This document shows positions 12,476-24,521 of a stretch of 64,000 bases of DNA, one piece after another. The translations under genes were made by a program, and so were the position numbers. Location: assembly GCA_033980235.1 (NCBI GenBank), contig CM067067.1, positions 20,341,239 to 20,405,238 of the forward strand, given 5' to 3'. The stretch comes from Diadema setosum. Lineage: Eukaryota > Echinodermata > Echinoidea > Diadematoida > Diadematidae. The notes under the pieces were generated by a model. The model was not told the origin of the DNA. It ran no database searches and worked only from the letters and a program-made list of their open reading frames with translations. Position 1 is the stretch's first letter; the number at the start of each line of letters is the position of its first letter.

Positions 12476-13030
12476 GACCCCGTTTACAGTGCGAGGCTCG
12501 GCTGTGGCCGAGCCGCGGCCGAGCCCTCCTTCATTTCAGTGTAAACGCGCAAAAGGCCAAATGCGAGGCCAAAATTGGCCGCGCATTTGGCCACGCTCTG
12601 GAGGTGGTCTCGGCTGCGGCTGACCCCGGCCTTTTCTTGGTGTGAACGCAAACTGGGCCAAATGCGCGGCCAATTTTAGTCTGGCTTCCAGACCCTCTGC
12701 CCGTACTCTTTTGGCTTTCACGATATCAACCCCTCAACGTCGAAAACTAGTATAGTTTAAGGTGGTTTTGTCCCGCAATGGATTTTTCCTTCAGCAAAGG
12801 CCTTTGCCCGAACGGCGACTTCGTCGCCACGGAATCCAGTTGGCAAAGGGTCTGAAAACCAGGCTATACCAAATTGCATTTGTTTACAAGCAGAGCGCCA
12901 CTACGACAAAGTATTGAAAGGTTTGAATTAAAAGCGCAGCTGAGCCCGGCAGTGTAAACGGACAAAATTGCGAGGCTCGGCCCCGCAATTGAGGCTGGGC
13001 TCGGCCCAGCCCCGCACTGTTAACGGGGTC
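12476..13030. mobile_element. GC-rich TIR element directly upstream of a CDO1 exon
   Basis: GACCCCGTTTACAGTGC and GCACTGTTAACGGGGTC are near-perfect inverses bounding 555 bp. The subterminal regions repeat GAGGCTCGGC, GGCCGAG and AAATGCG-type motifs in both orientations. No transposase. Confidence 0.83.
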
Positions 13031-13175
13031 TAGCTGTATCCCAGATCTCCCTCTTGCAGCAGCTGCAACAACAACAACAACAGCAACAACAACAACAACA
13101 AGCCCTGTTGTTTATTTCTGTCCTGACGTATTCCTCATTCACCCTTCTGTACCACATTTGAACCCTGGTTTGCAG

Positions 13176-13253
13176 GTATACAAGAAATCTGGTGGATGAA
13201 GGGAACGGCCGCTTCAACTTGATGGTACTCTGCTGGGGAGAGAGCCAAGGAAG
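13176..13253 (+). CDS. CDO1: CDO1 coding exon (human residues about 57-83)
   Basis: The acceptor TTTGCAG precedes it and the donor GTAGGG follows. The first base completes an Arg codon (AG|G), then 25 codons read [16 protein letters not shown] and on to CWGESQG, and the last two bases (AG) begin a Ser codon. A CAA/CAG-rich tract lies about 75 bases upstream, and the 12,476-13,030 transposon ends 146 bases before it. Confidence 0.92.
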
Positions 13254-16200
13254 GTAGGGATCAAAACCACCAGCCTGATGCATTTCATGTCTTCATGATA
13301 CAGTGATATTGGTCACAGTCGCATGAGGCACTAATGTGAATTTTGATGCCTTTTGATAACAAGTCTTTAGTGTATTTGCCGATAATGAGTTGGAAAGACA
13401 GTGATTTGTATGTGGTGGCATATTATGTAGGCCACACCTCAAATGTACTGTTTTACGGGTCTAGGGCAATTACCCCAGACCCTTCCCCTGGCCCTACTCC
13501 CAATCCTAATCCTGAACTTAATCCTAACCCTAACCCACATTCCTAACCCTAAACCTAACCCTAACCCGAATCTTAACTCTAACATTAAGGGGGGGGGGGG
13601 GGGGAGGGGGTAATTGCCCTCTGGGGGTGATTATGCTGTTTTAAAGCTTTCTGGGATGCCATCTGAAAAGTCAGTGTGGTATCTCATATTACAGTGTATC
13701 ACTCAAGTGGAAAAGTGGGAGCCTTTTCAATAGCAGTCATTTTCTATTTAGAATTGATAGAAAGATAAAATGTGATTGGCTTATCTCCACATTTAGTATG
13801 ACACAAAAGAATTTGATTTATTGAAATAATGATATGCCTGTCCATGATACTGATAGAGAGTGCTGAGTTGGAGATAGCAACAAAAACAACAACAGTGAAA
13901 AATATCAAAGTCTTTCTTTTCTGTTCAGCTGATGTTTGTGTGCATACTTCTTTTGTGTATGACCTATTAATTAGGCATTAACACTGATTAAACAGAAGCA
14001 CTCAAACTATGAGATACCCCTTTATAAATGAAAGACAAAATGAGATAGAATGTCTCAACAAAGGTAAGCCCTGGAGATTATTTTTTGTGAGATCAGCAAA
14101 ATAGCACATCTAGTATTTTGTTTGTGCAACTGGAGTCTCTATGATCTCCTCGATATAGATAAGTATGGTAATAGGCCAACTGTCAAGAATATTCAATCAC
14201 AGCAGAATGCCCAGTGGGGGATGGCACAGTATTAAAGAGGAGATCAAATAAAAGGATCGTGTTTCATCGCACTTGGCTGCAGAAAGTGAGTGGATGGGAC
14301 TCTTCTGGTGCCGCTGCCTCGAGACAGGGCACGACAACTTTCGTAGGGAGATAAACTAAAGGAAAAAAGCCAGTCCATGTTCCGGCTGGCTCTGATCAAC
14401 GGAATAAAAGCTGACAATTTTTTTTTCATTTTTTTAAAGTTTGAAATGAAATAAGAAAGCAATGGTATTTGTATTAAATATCTCATTTTCATGAAGCAGT
14501 TTTATTGCTCCCCAATTACTCATGTACAACAAACGAGGTGAGATGATTTGTTAAGTTGTCATCTTTCTCACAAGTTTCCCATTGACCAACAAATCAGCAA
14601 AAGAAATGATATGAAATGACAAATAGAATTATATATCATTTATATCCAATTATTTTTGTCTAGGTTGTTACAATTTGGCAGTGATGATTTTTTTTTTTTT
14701 TTTTTTTTTAAATGGAGGGGTTTCAGTTTCTGAAGTATCTACCAAAGTGAATATAGTTGCTGTTACATTTTACTTTGTATTCGCAAACCAGTGGGAGAAT
14801 GTTGAGGATGTGAACGTGGAAGCCTTAGATTTTCTATGCGCACTAGTAGGGGAGGTCATCTTAAGTGGGGCAAGAAATGTTGTCTCATTCAGAGATAAGG
14901 ATATGGAATGCCCACTTGAGTTGTGATTGTTTTCAAATCACGATACCTGTTATCTCATGAACAAAGCCAGCCTTTTTTTTTATTATTATTTTGTTACCCT
15001 ACTAACATGTTTGCATGCACATTAAATAATCATTAACTCTGAAGTGGACCTTTCCCGTGCCATGTCCTTCCTGCTAGCACATTGAGTGGCAACTTTTCCA
15101 TGAGTCTTCACACCTTTAAAGTTACAATCAGGCTGTCCTCTCAGAGGCTTTATTAGTTTGGCATACTTCCTGAAATGAACATGAAAGTAGCAGTCTCTCT
15201 GATTTTTGTTGTTGTTTTTTTATTGGATTAGGGGTCCCTCTGATATTTACCAGACAGAATGGTGTGAGCACTTCCTAAAAGATCTTTTTCAGGGTACCGG
15301 TCAAGCAGTGAGGCAGATACAAATTATGTATGTCCCTGAGTTCGTCCGTTTGGGTAATACAGAATTGACACAGAGGAGACTGGCGTGTCACAATTCGGTC
15401 ACCCGGTCATTGTGGTGAGGTGAAAGCGTGCAATTAACCTAAGACTTGCTGGATGTTGAATAATGTATACACCAAATGTTTAGCGAGTCTAACTTTTCGC
15501 AAATCCCAGACTTCTGGACAATGTCAGGAGTGGTTAAATTTGCGGTTGTGGAGTGAATACGAAAGTGAGTGCTAAACAGAGAAATGTATTATGCATACAT
15601 GTCACACATATGTTGGGATGAGAGTTCATATTTTTGCTTGTTTTGAATTCATGAACAGCCTCTGACTCATGAAATTCATGAAAATAAATGAAACCTCCTG
15701 AAATATTTGGCATATATAGTACATCATACTTTTGTTTCCATCAGGCTAGAAATTACATGTTTGCCATGGTAGTCTCTTCTGCTGTCCAATGGTGCAAGTT
15801 GTTTGCTTACCCTCTCAGTGAACTGATTATTCCCAGATAAAAGAGTAATTAATCTTTAACTCACAAGTGTGGTGCTTGGATTTTATTTTTGAGTCGTGAC
15901 TGATAATTTGGTTTCTTATCCACAAGTGCATGAATGTCCTGATATCAAACAGTATCATCAGTTTGATACCCTGGTATTATTGTTCTTAGTAACAATGCCC
16001 ATCACTCTCCTTCAAAAGTTTATTCATAAGTGGTTCCCATCTCCTCCCCCTCCAAAAAGAGTAGGTATATTAAAAAGAAATGACAAAGTGCAGTTGCATC
16101 TAGATATATAGATAGCTATCAAGGTGCCTACAAAAGTTGTTAAAATGCATTTGTTTTTACATTTGCGGAAAAACAACTGTGTTATCTTTTTTTTTTTTGA

Positions 16201-19200
16201 GAGAGAATGTTGACAATTGATACTACGCCATTTTCTTAGACTTCTAGGGGAAGACTTAGTTATGACTTTGAGAAGTGTAAGGAGAATCAACATCACATGG
16301 ACCAAAAAAATAAAAAATAAAAAGTTGCCGTACAAAGTGAATTTCAGTGGGTGGATTGCATAATTTCCCAAGTCCTAAAAATGATCGTGTTAACTCTTTC
16401 ATCATCTGTCCATTATTTTTCTATTTGCATGGATCAAACAAAGGTGTATGAACATAAAAATGTTAAAGGGCAATTCCGCAGTTAGGTGGACATGACATGG
16501 ATAAAAGAAATGTGCCTCTTTATCTTACCCTTTGATCTAGGTATCAACTAATGCCATGGATGTTCACCAATCATTAGGGTCTTTCAAATTCAGTAGATTT
16601 TATTTTTCGTATTTATTGATTTTGCGAGATCTAAAACCATCATTTAAAATGTACATGTGGGACTGGGGATGCTGAAATTCACTTAAATGCAAATTACAGT
16701 GGGTTCCTTTGAAATTTTTTCCTCAAAGTTTTGCTAAAGGGTAAAAGATGAATACATTTAAATACTCCAGAAGTCATGTGACATTTTGTCAATTACAAAA
16801 GGGTGAAATGACCTGCGGAATTACTCCAGACAAATGTAACGTTACTAACCGTAACGTTACTAACCATGCTTTTGGGGGTCTAGCTAAAAAATTATCGGTC
16901 GAACTGCTAAAAAAATTTGCATGAACATTTGTCATGATGCAATAGTTGAAATTAATGCAACACTTTGTTTGAAGTAACTTGAATTTTTGCACACTTTTTG
17001 TTACAAGACATTGATTTTTTTGTCATGTCCTTTTTTCGTAACTTTACTAACCAGCCCTTTAAGTTGCTATAGCAATTCTAATATTTCTTGGATTGTGTTC
17101 ATTCTTTTCTGTATTATAAACCTGGGAAGGATGAACATGTTTTTGACATAATTTTGACTTGAAATGAATAAATGGTAATTTAGTGGTAAAAACAAATATC
17201 TAAATTTGTTCAAATGTAACGTTACTAACCGCAGAATTGCCCTAAAGGTCTTTTTATGCAGGTGGTTATTCCAGCTGGATATTTCATGTTTGCACACTTT
17301 TGTCGGCATTCCAGTATACTTTGATTTTTGTAATTCTCCACCCCCCCCCCACAACAGAAAACAAACCTTTCGCTGACAGCAACATTAAAACAAACAAACA
17401 AACAAACAAAAAACACCAGTGTGCCACTGCTGTAAATGCTCTTTCCTCCAATGATTGGTTTTCATGTCTCTGTACCAAGTGTGCCAAACGCATGATCATT
17501 ATAATTCAGATTGTTTGTACATTAGTCAGGATGTAGCTAGGTGTTTGCTTCATTCATGAGACAACCCAAAAACCTATCCACCAGATATGCACCAGACTAC
17601 GATTATAGAATTAAAGCATGGTGGGATCTTTAATGGATTTCAGGACAGAAATTCAACAAACTCAGAGTATCAAGTCATTCTTTTCTATTTTTTTTCTTCC
17701 CCCCCTTTTTTTTTCTTTTGCACTTTGCATCATGGGGATTAATCTTTCAGAACATCTCACTGAATCTGTGGATATTGTGGTACAGTGTAATGTTTAGAAG
17801 ATGTTTAGATTTTATTCCAGATATCTGCCTTATTGCAGGAGTAATCATTTGCATTGAAACTTCTTGGTCTTGGAGTAAAGTGACATCTGGTAACAGTGAT
17901 CGAGTCTGAGGCAAACTCTGATTCAAGGTTTCCAGGACGTGATATTCAGTCAAATGCTAACTTTCACCAGAGACATCATATCTCTTGTATTATGTGATTG
18001 AGATCAAAATCACTGTTAAGCAACAACAAAAAAAAAAAAAAGAAAGAAAAAAGAAAAAAGATGTAATTGTTAAATTGTTATACATGTAACTTTGTTTTTT
18101 TTTTCTGTCTGGATTTTCCACTTTCAAGGAGCGACTGCGGATGTCTAAGTTATTTCATATGTAGACAGAGCATATCTTTATTTGTGTGTGTGTGTGTGTG
18201 TGTATGTGTACATGGGGGGGGGGAGGTAAATATGAGCTCCGCGTGTATTCAGGGTTTTTGTTTGGGGGGGGGGGTTGGGTTATTTGTTTTGCTCTTTTTT
18301 TTTCCCCTCTCTCTGTGTGGGATCTCCCACTGTGTGTGTGTGTGTGAGGTTGATGCCACTGATGTAACTTTGAATCTCTCCATTCATCCTTTCGCAGCTC
18401 CATCCACAGTCACTCGGATTCTCACTGCTTCATGAAGATCCTGGATGGCACCTTGAGGGAGACCATGTATGCCTGGCCTGACAAGACCAAGAAGAAGGTC
18501 GCCATGACCAAGCTGGCCACTAACGACTACGAGAGAGACCAAGTGGCTTACATCAATGGTAGGTAGACTTGCGGTGAAACCGAAAATTTTCGCGAGAATG
18601 AAATTGTCCCCAAATTTTGTGAGGAGCCAAGAAACTTCCCCGAACTTTACGAGGAACCAAGATTCGTGAAAGTAAAATGCACAAATTTTTATTTTTTTTT
18701 TTTAATGTCAGCGGCAATACGCGAAAGTGTCATGTCATGAGAAAGGCTATCAGGTCCAGTTAGTGAATGTTTGTGGTGTTACAGTATGTCTGTGCTTTTT
18801 TTTTTTTTTTTTTTTGGGGGGGGGGGGTCTCTGTTCATATGCACCATGGAATTTCCAAGAATGAAAATTTGCATGTCAGAATTTGAAAGACGACGTGTGG
18901 GTCGAAACCTGTGGCGAGGAAATAAGAAATGAGTAAAATTATCTCTTTGGAAGAAAAAGTTAGTGAGTTTCAACCTTTGAGATGCTGTGCATTTGCATCA
19001 TGGGCAGCAATATTTTCTTGTGCTGTTCATTTCAGGAATTTGCAAAATAAATACTGCTGTGAAGTTTTTAGGTTTTATATGTATTAGTATATAATGGTAC
19101 ATCAGTGATATTAAAAAGAGTAGAAACTTTTATGATGATAGTAATATTGATATTTAAATTCCAATGATAATACTAATCAGTTGTTACTGCTTCTGCTGCT

Positions 19201-22200
19201 GATCATATAAGAGTTTTGTATTAGACCGGTTGTTATGTGTCATTTTCATATTCTCCTCATATATAATATTCTGTATCATTGAAAGGAAAATTTGGGAATT
19301 CATTGTTTGTCAGCAGGAGAATAAAGTAAGAAGAGCACTGTACAAACATTTGATTTTTTGTTTCTGTAATTGGATTTTTTTTAAAATTTATCATAATGGT
19401 GCAGCATATTGTTTCACTTAACAATTTATTCAAACTCACAATTGGTGTGTACACGATAAAATACATAGGGTATAAAGCCAGTTTAAGTCTAGTCATATAA
19501 CTATATATATATATAATGTAATTAGAATTCAGATATTGACATGCTGGCAGTATACTATATTGACATCCCTGTTCCACCTTTCGAATAATCCTCTTTATTC
19601 ACTAACACAACAATACTCATCTGTGCTGGTTTGCTTGCAAGTGATTGTAGAATCTTGAAGCGAGCCACTGACGCACTTCCAGTTGGATCAAGTTCAATAT
19701 TCTTGTTTGCACGCACTTGAAATGGCAGACCCATTGTGAAGAAACCATCGACCTCTTATTGAATTTGATGCCATTAGACTATCCACAGTGAGCGCCTGAT
19801 TCGACTTCATTAGGAAATGTAATTAAGTGTATTTAGATTTTACACAGGGCTGGGGGTGGGATGATCAATTTCGGGCCCGTTAAGTTCATATATTTCAGGT
19901 CGTGCTTTGTTTGGGCTACAACAGGAAATTCAATTTTGTCAAGCATGCAATAGGCTTCTTTGATTATGGTCAATCAGGCAGGATTGCTTACACTACCAAT
20001 CCACCCTTATCCCAGGAAGACAGCTTGTTTTTGACTGAATGACTACTACAAAACTCAGCATGAGGAACTTAACAGTGCCCAAAGTGTCTGACCCTTAACT
20101 GAGCCTCATACCTCTCTCTCTTTCTCTCTTTATTTATGTCACTTCACTTTGTGTATCTCCATCTCTCCCGTGCCCCCCCCCACTCCCGCCTCCTTCAGAT
20201 TCCAAGGGTCTCCATCGCGTGGAGAACCCGAGCCACAGCGACTTTGCCTGCAGCCTCCACCTCTACTCGCCGCCCTTCGAGACGTGCAAGTGCTTCGACG
20301 AGAAGACGAGCCGGACGTCCGTCAGCCGCTGCACCTTCTGGTCCAAGTTTGGCCAGAGAACGCCCTTCGTAAGTGCCCCTGTGGCCTCAAAGAGCCACGC
20401 ATGGCTGTAGAGCTGTGAATATTAAAGGAAATCCAAGCCCAAAGAGAAATGTGGGTTGAGTGAAAGCAGCAACAATAGTAGAACATACAGTATCAGCGAA
20501 TGTTTGAGGAAAATCAGACAACCGATGCAAAAGTTATGAATTTTTAAAGTTTGGTGTTGGAACCGCTGGATGAGGAGACTACCTGAGGTTATGGCATTAT
20601 GTTTGGACAACAATTTAAAGAAAATATAAAGGGAATTCCACAAAAATTCATTTTTCATGAAAATTACACATTCCATCAACTTGATACCTACATTGGTTAA
20701 GGGTAGCAATTATTCCCCCTGCTTTCTGAAAGCGGTTAGTCAAGTGCTCTGTCATTATGCTTGAAAAGTAAATTTTTGTGGAAATTTTCTGCTTTCGCTC
20801 AATCCACATTGCTCTTTGGGTTTGGGTTTCTTTTAACTCAATCCAGCTCTGTGCTGCCCGCAATGTGAGATAAGTATGATTTATAAGAGCTCAAAATTAG
20901 AGTTGGCCTGGTGGTATGGGGCAACTCAAAATTGATGTTGGACCACCAAATATCCAAAAGGGATATCTTTTGGAGGCTCAAATTACTTTCAAAATTAAAT
21001 TGTATACTTCATTTTATTTTTATCCCCTGCATTTTTTTTTACTCCTAAAAAGGTCAAAATATAGTGATTTTAGTGGCCAAGACGCGCCACGAGAGAAAAA
21101 TGTTTAGTGTCGAGCCCCAATATATATTTGTTATGCATGTGTGTGCATGAACCAGAGGCATCCAGACTGTACAGGAGTCAAATTGCTCTTTAAAGGACAA
21201 GTTCACCTTCATTAAACATAAGGATTGAGAGAATGTAGCAATATTAGTAGAACACATCATTGAAAGTTTGAGGAAAATTGGACAATCCGTTCAAAAGTTA
21301 TGAATTTTTGAAGTTTTTGTGCAGTCAACCCGCTGGATGAGAAGACTACTGCAGTGTATGATGTCACATGCGTACAACAATATAAGGAAAATATAAAGAG
21401 AATTTCACAAAATTTCATCTTTTTAAAAAAGTGCACATTCCCTTGACTCGTTACTGACATATGTTATGGGTAATATTATTCCCATTGCCTTTAGAAAGAG
21501 GCAAGTCAAGTGCTCCTTTATTATAATGCGAAAAAGTGAAAATATGTTGAATTTTCTTTACATTTTCTTTATACTGTTGTACTCATATGACATCGTGAGC
21601 CTTAGTAATCTCCTCATCCAGCGGTTCTGACACAAAAGTTTTAAGAATTCATAACTTTTGCATCGATTGTCCAATTTTCCTCAAACTTTCACTCATGTGT
21701 TCTACTAATATTGCTGCATTCTCTCAATCCTTATTTTAATGAAGGTGAACTTGTCCTTTAAGGTTCTATATTTACTTTAATACATCCATCTTTAAAAAAC
21801 CCGAAATGCACAATCATGTAAGATGTTTACCTAAGTTGGCTATCATTTTCAGGTGTAGGGGGAGGGGAACATGCAGACAAAGTTGCTAGAATGGACCAGG
21901 TAACTCTCATGGAGGCATATGAGGCCTAATCCAATTAGTGTTCATATCAGAGACTTTCTTCTTTTGAGTCCAAGAGTGGTACAACTGGGTACAACCAAAT
22001 AGTATTACATTTACATATAGGTATAAAAATATTTTGTGACAATGATAGTGGTGGTCCAGTTGAGAGCTGAGGAGGTAACATAATGATAAAGTTGGTGCAT
22101 AGTTAATCACAGGGTCAATTGGTATTCATATGATTATGTGAAAATGCCTTTGATGGATAAAAAATATAACATACCAGTATGTGACCCTGCATCACAAAAC

Positions 22201-24521
22201 CAACAAAAAGTCACCAGACATGGATTTTTAGTTAAGAGCATATTCTGAAAGAGCAGACTTTCAGCTTTAAAATGATGTATAATTCAAATCAAATGGACTC
22301 TCCTAACCTATCTAAATATTGGAAAGAAAGTGCACTCTCAGGATAAGTGTGAACTGAGAAAAGAGGTTCTTAAGCACGGGATCTATTCAAGCACTTAATC
22401 TTTACCAAGCTGTGCTAGCTGTGCGATGAATGGGACAAAAACAGGATGCAAACCACTGGAGTAACAACAATGAAGGGATGATCAGATTAACCCTAAAAGG
22501 GCCGGGGGGGGGGGGGGCAGAATCCGCCCCCCTCGACATTTCGCGCTATAATTCTGTAACGCGAGAAGGCCTCGTCGCGAGGCTTCTTGACTTTGTTTGT
22601 TCAAGTCTCGCGCAACTTTTGAGACCAAATTTATGACGTCCGCGCATACTTTTGCGAAGCCACGCCCATTTTTGTAACGGAATGTCGCCCCAAAACGGGC
22701 ACAATTTTGTGATTTTGTGTGCATTTCCTATGGAAAACAGTGCTCTGTCATGAAAGTCATAAAAACCTGATTATTTTTACAATTAATCACTTTCATTGAT
22801 TAGTTTTGTGCTAATTATGGTAGAAAAGCGATCAGTGACAATTTCCAATAAAAAAAAACAAAGAAAAAACAAAAGTTGAAAAACAAAGAAATACATAAGA
22901 AATTCTGAAAACAATAAAATACATAAGAATTGAAATGAGTTTTGAAAGTTTTTGTGATGTACACTTGTTGAATATGCAAAAACAGATTTACAGATCAAAA
23001 ATTAGACTCTCGATGCTTTTAATTAGGCTAAAATATGATCTTGAGCTTAATTTGCATAATTAATTAATTAAAATTAGAAATTGCTTGTTTCAAAAAATAT
23101 TATGACACAATATTGTAGATTATGATGCGGGTCTCACGTATGCCAAATTTCATCACGATCGCACCACCGATGACCGAGATCAGGGTTTTTAAGAAATGAA
23201 AAGGGGACTCTAAAGACACACCTAATCTTACCATTCTAAAAAAAGGTGTTCAAGATAAACTGATAAAAAACACACTTGTTCGTTTTTTAAACCCAAATTT
23301 TACCATACTGTAGAAGAAGACTTGCTCTTTCAGAAAATATGAAAAAGTCAAGACTGGCTACTGACCCATTTCCCCTATTTTCAGTCCTCATACAAAATCA
23401 GTGCATGCGACTTTTTGTTCGTTTTGTGATGCACAGTCACGTATGTTGATTGTTATGAAAAGGACCCTAACAAGTTCATAGCTATCTATGTCATGACGTT
23501 CCATTAAAGCATGACATTCTATCAAAGCATGACTTCAAGGGAGGTTGTATCAAGGTGGAATCATTCTCGAAGTTCAGGGGAGCATAAAGCGCATCAAGGT
23601 TCTTGCTTGGCTTTGAGATTCCATGCTCATTGTCCTGTCCTCGCGTATACAGAAAACATATACATACATACAGAAAAAACAATACCCAACCCTGTTACCA
23701 TGAACGTTACAGTAAACATCATTATTAAACAAAATGGATGTGCAGTGGGTCGTGTGCAATATTTCAGCTGTGGAAATCAGTGTTGCACCCAGCTGACGGT
23801 CCTTGTCACATATTCTCCCTAGAGGGGATGTTCATCTGTCTTCTCAGCATCATTTGAAGGCCATGCAGCAAATAGAAGCTGGTATGGTAATTTGATGAAT
23901 TGGCCCTGTACATCCTGTTTCACATATTCTAGTGTGCGGTGATGTCGGTGCATGTCCGTTATTTGCTGGGAGGGGGATGTACCACTTGTGGTATTTGCAA
24001 TGATTATCTGTCGACAGACGCCTGATAAATATTTTACCAATCACAATTTTAACCTTCCCTAGGGACCACCAGATCAGTCACTCCTTGCAGTACATGATAT
24101 GAGCAGGTTTCATATGGCAGTGATAGTTCAAAGGGACAAGATATTCGTGGGTTGAGGAGGAAATTTTGTCAGTGTCCATTTCTTTAATAAGTTGTCGTAC
24201 ATTCACTAAATATGAGGACGAAATGAAGTGTATGATTTACGTGGTAGATAAAAATTTGTGTTTGTGAAATTGACTGATTATTACCCTCACAATGGTGGGC
24301 AAATCTAATATCAGTTAGCAATATGAATGCCAAGACTATTATTGTAAATGCTAGGCCATTACAGATTATTTTGGAAACTGAAACTACATTCTGCATTTAA
24401 GAGGCGATAGCATGCTTCCTCACGTCTCTCTCCCATGTCTGTTTTTTTTTTTTTTTTCTTTGCATGACTACAGACCGTCAATGGAAGTTCAAGTTCATGC
24501 ATTGAGCCGGAAAACAACTAA
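13176..24521 (+). CDS. CDO1: Cysteine dioxygenase type 1 (5'-incomplete, four exons)
   Basis: Cytosolic non-haem iron enzyme that oxidises L-cysteine to cysteine sulfinate, the entry step to taurine and sulfate. Exons 13,176-13,253, 18,398-18,558, 20,199-20,368 and 24,474-24,521 join in frame with GT-AG introns of 5.1, 1.6 and 4.1 kb and align end to end with human CDO1 from Tyr58 to its C-terminal ENN. Visible active-site residues by human numbering are Tyr58 and Arg60 (YTRNLVD), the iron ligands His86 and His88 ([10 protein letters not shown]) and His140 (GLHRVEN), the crosslink pair Cys93 and Tyr157, and Ser153/His155 (SLHLYSPPF). The residue between His86 and His88 is Ser, where mammals have Asp. 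The exon for residues 1-57 was not found, so start codon and promoter are unknown. Identity is certain from motif order and length; exact orthology among CDO paralogues is inferred. The gene converges on the creatine kinase gene. Confidence 0.93.
13464..13619. mobile_element. Hairpin-ended element with telomere-like repeats, in CDO1 intron
   Basis: GGGCAATTACCCC at the left and GGGGGTAATTGCCC at the right bound degenerate CCCTAA units (about 13,500-13,590), a pyrimidine block and a 16-base G run. It has the same plan as 53,676-53,895 with different ends. Confidence 0.75.
13620..16462. other. CDO1 intron without recognised elements
   Basis: Homopolymer T runs (near 14,690) and short chance frames only. 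Confidence 0.6.
16463..17245. mobile_element. TIR element with internal GTAACGTTAC repeats, in CDO1 intron
   Basis: TTAAAGGGCAATTCCGCAG at the left and GCAGAATTGCCCTAA at the right bound 783 bp. The motif GTAACGTTACTAACC occurs near 16,836, 16,851 and 17,216, with a degenerate form near 17,038. Confidence 0.75.
18398..18558 (+). CDS. CDO1: CDO1 coding exon with iron-binding His pair
   Basis: The acceptor is TTTCGCAG and the donor GTAGGTAG. The exon reads [16 protein letters not shown], continues through ETMYAWPDK and ends AYIN plus one base of Asp. It carries His86, His88 and the crosslinking Cys93 of the cupin motif. The Lys-rich stretch after AWPDK is the usual variable loop. Confidence 0.95.
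20199..20368 (+). CDS. CDO1: CDO1 coding exon with third His ligand and catalytic Tyr
   Basis: The acceptor is CTCCTTCAG and the donor GTAAGT. The exon reads [16 protein letters not shown], then [15 protein letters not shown], and ends KFGQRTPF. His140, Ser153, His155 and Tyr157 are all present. Unlike the AT-rich flanks, the exon is GC-rich, with C or G at most third positions. Confidence 0.95.
20422..20836. mobile_element. Family B palindromic MITE, internally deleted, in CDO1 intron
   Basis: Starts TTAAAGGAAATCCAAGCCCA and ends GGGTTTCTTTTAA, 415 bp against 571 for copy 1. The right arm has lost the segment around the ACCGCTGGATGAGGAGACTA block. Confidence 0.85.
21190..21761. mobile_element. 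TTAA-bounded palindromic MITE, family B2 copy, in CDO1 intron
   Basis: A 572-bp palindrome from TTAAAGGACAAGTTCACC to GGTGAACTTGTCCTTTAA. The inner arms are shared with family B but the ends differ. It is nearly identical to 61,358-61,921. Confidence 0.9.
22178..23443. mobile_element. TIR element with TATGTGACCCTGCATCACAA ends, in CDO1 intron
   Basis: Left end TATGTGACCCTGCATCACAA, right end TTGTGATGCACAGTCACGTA, with subterminal AACAAAAAGTC / GACTTTTTGTT. It is 1,266 bp long. Its interior from 22,490 starts CCCTAAAAGGGCC, has a 14-G run and may itself be a nested repeat. Confidence 0.78.
24474..24521 (+). CDS. CDO1: CDO1 terminal coding exon with stop codon
   Basis: A pyrimidine run and ATGACTACAG precede it. 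In the phase left by the previous exon it reads [15 protein letters not shown] and then TAA at 24,519-24,521. The terminal ENN after a short Ser-rich linker matches the human C-terminus (NATSGSLENN). The 3' UTR end could not be fixed: no AATAAA was seen in the next 2 kb. Confidence 0.85.
   Translation, partial: TVNGSSSSCIEPENN

Noticed and set aside
14675..14926. An 83-codon frame in the CDO1 intron
   Set aside because: It starts in a poly(T) run, has no splice-site support and bears no resemblance to the CDO1 protein.
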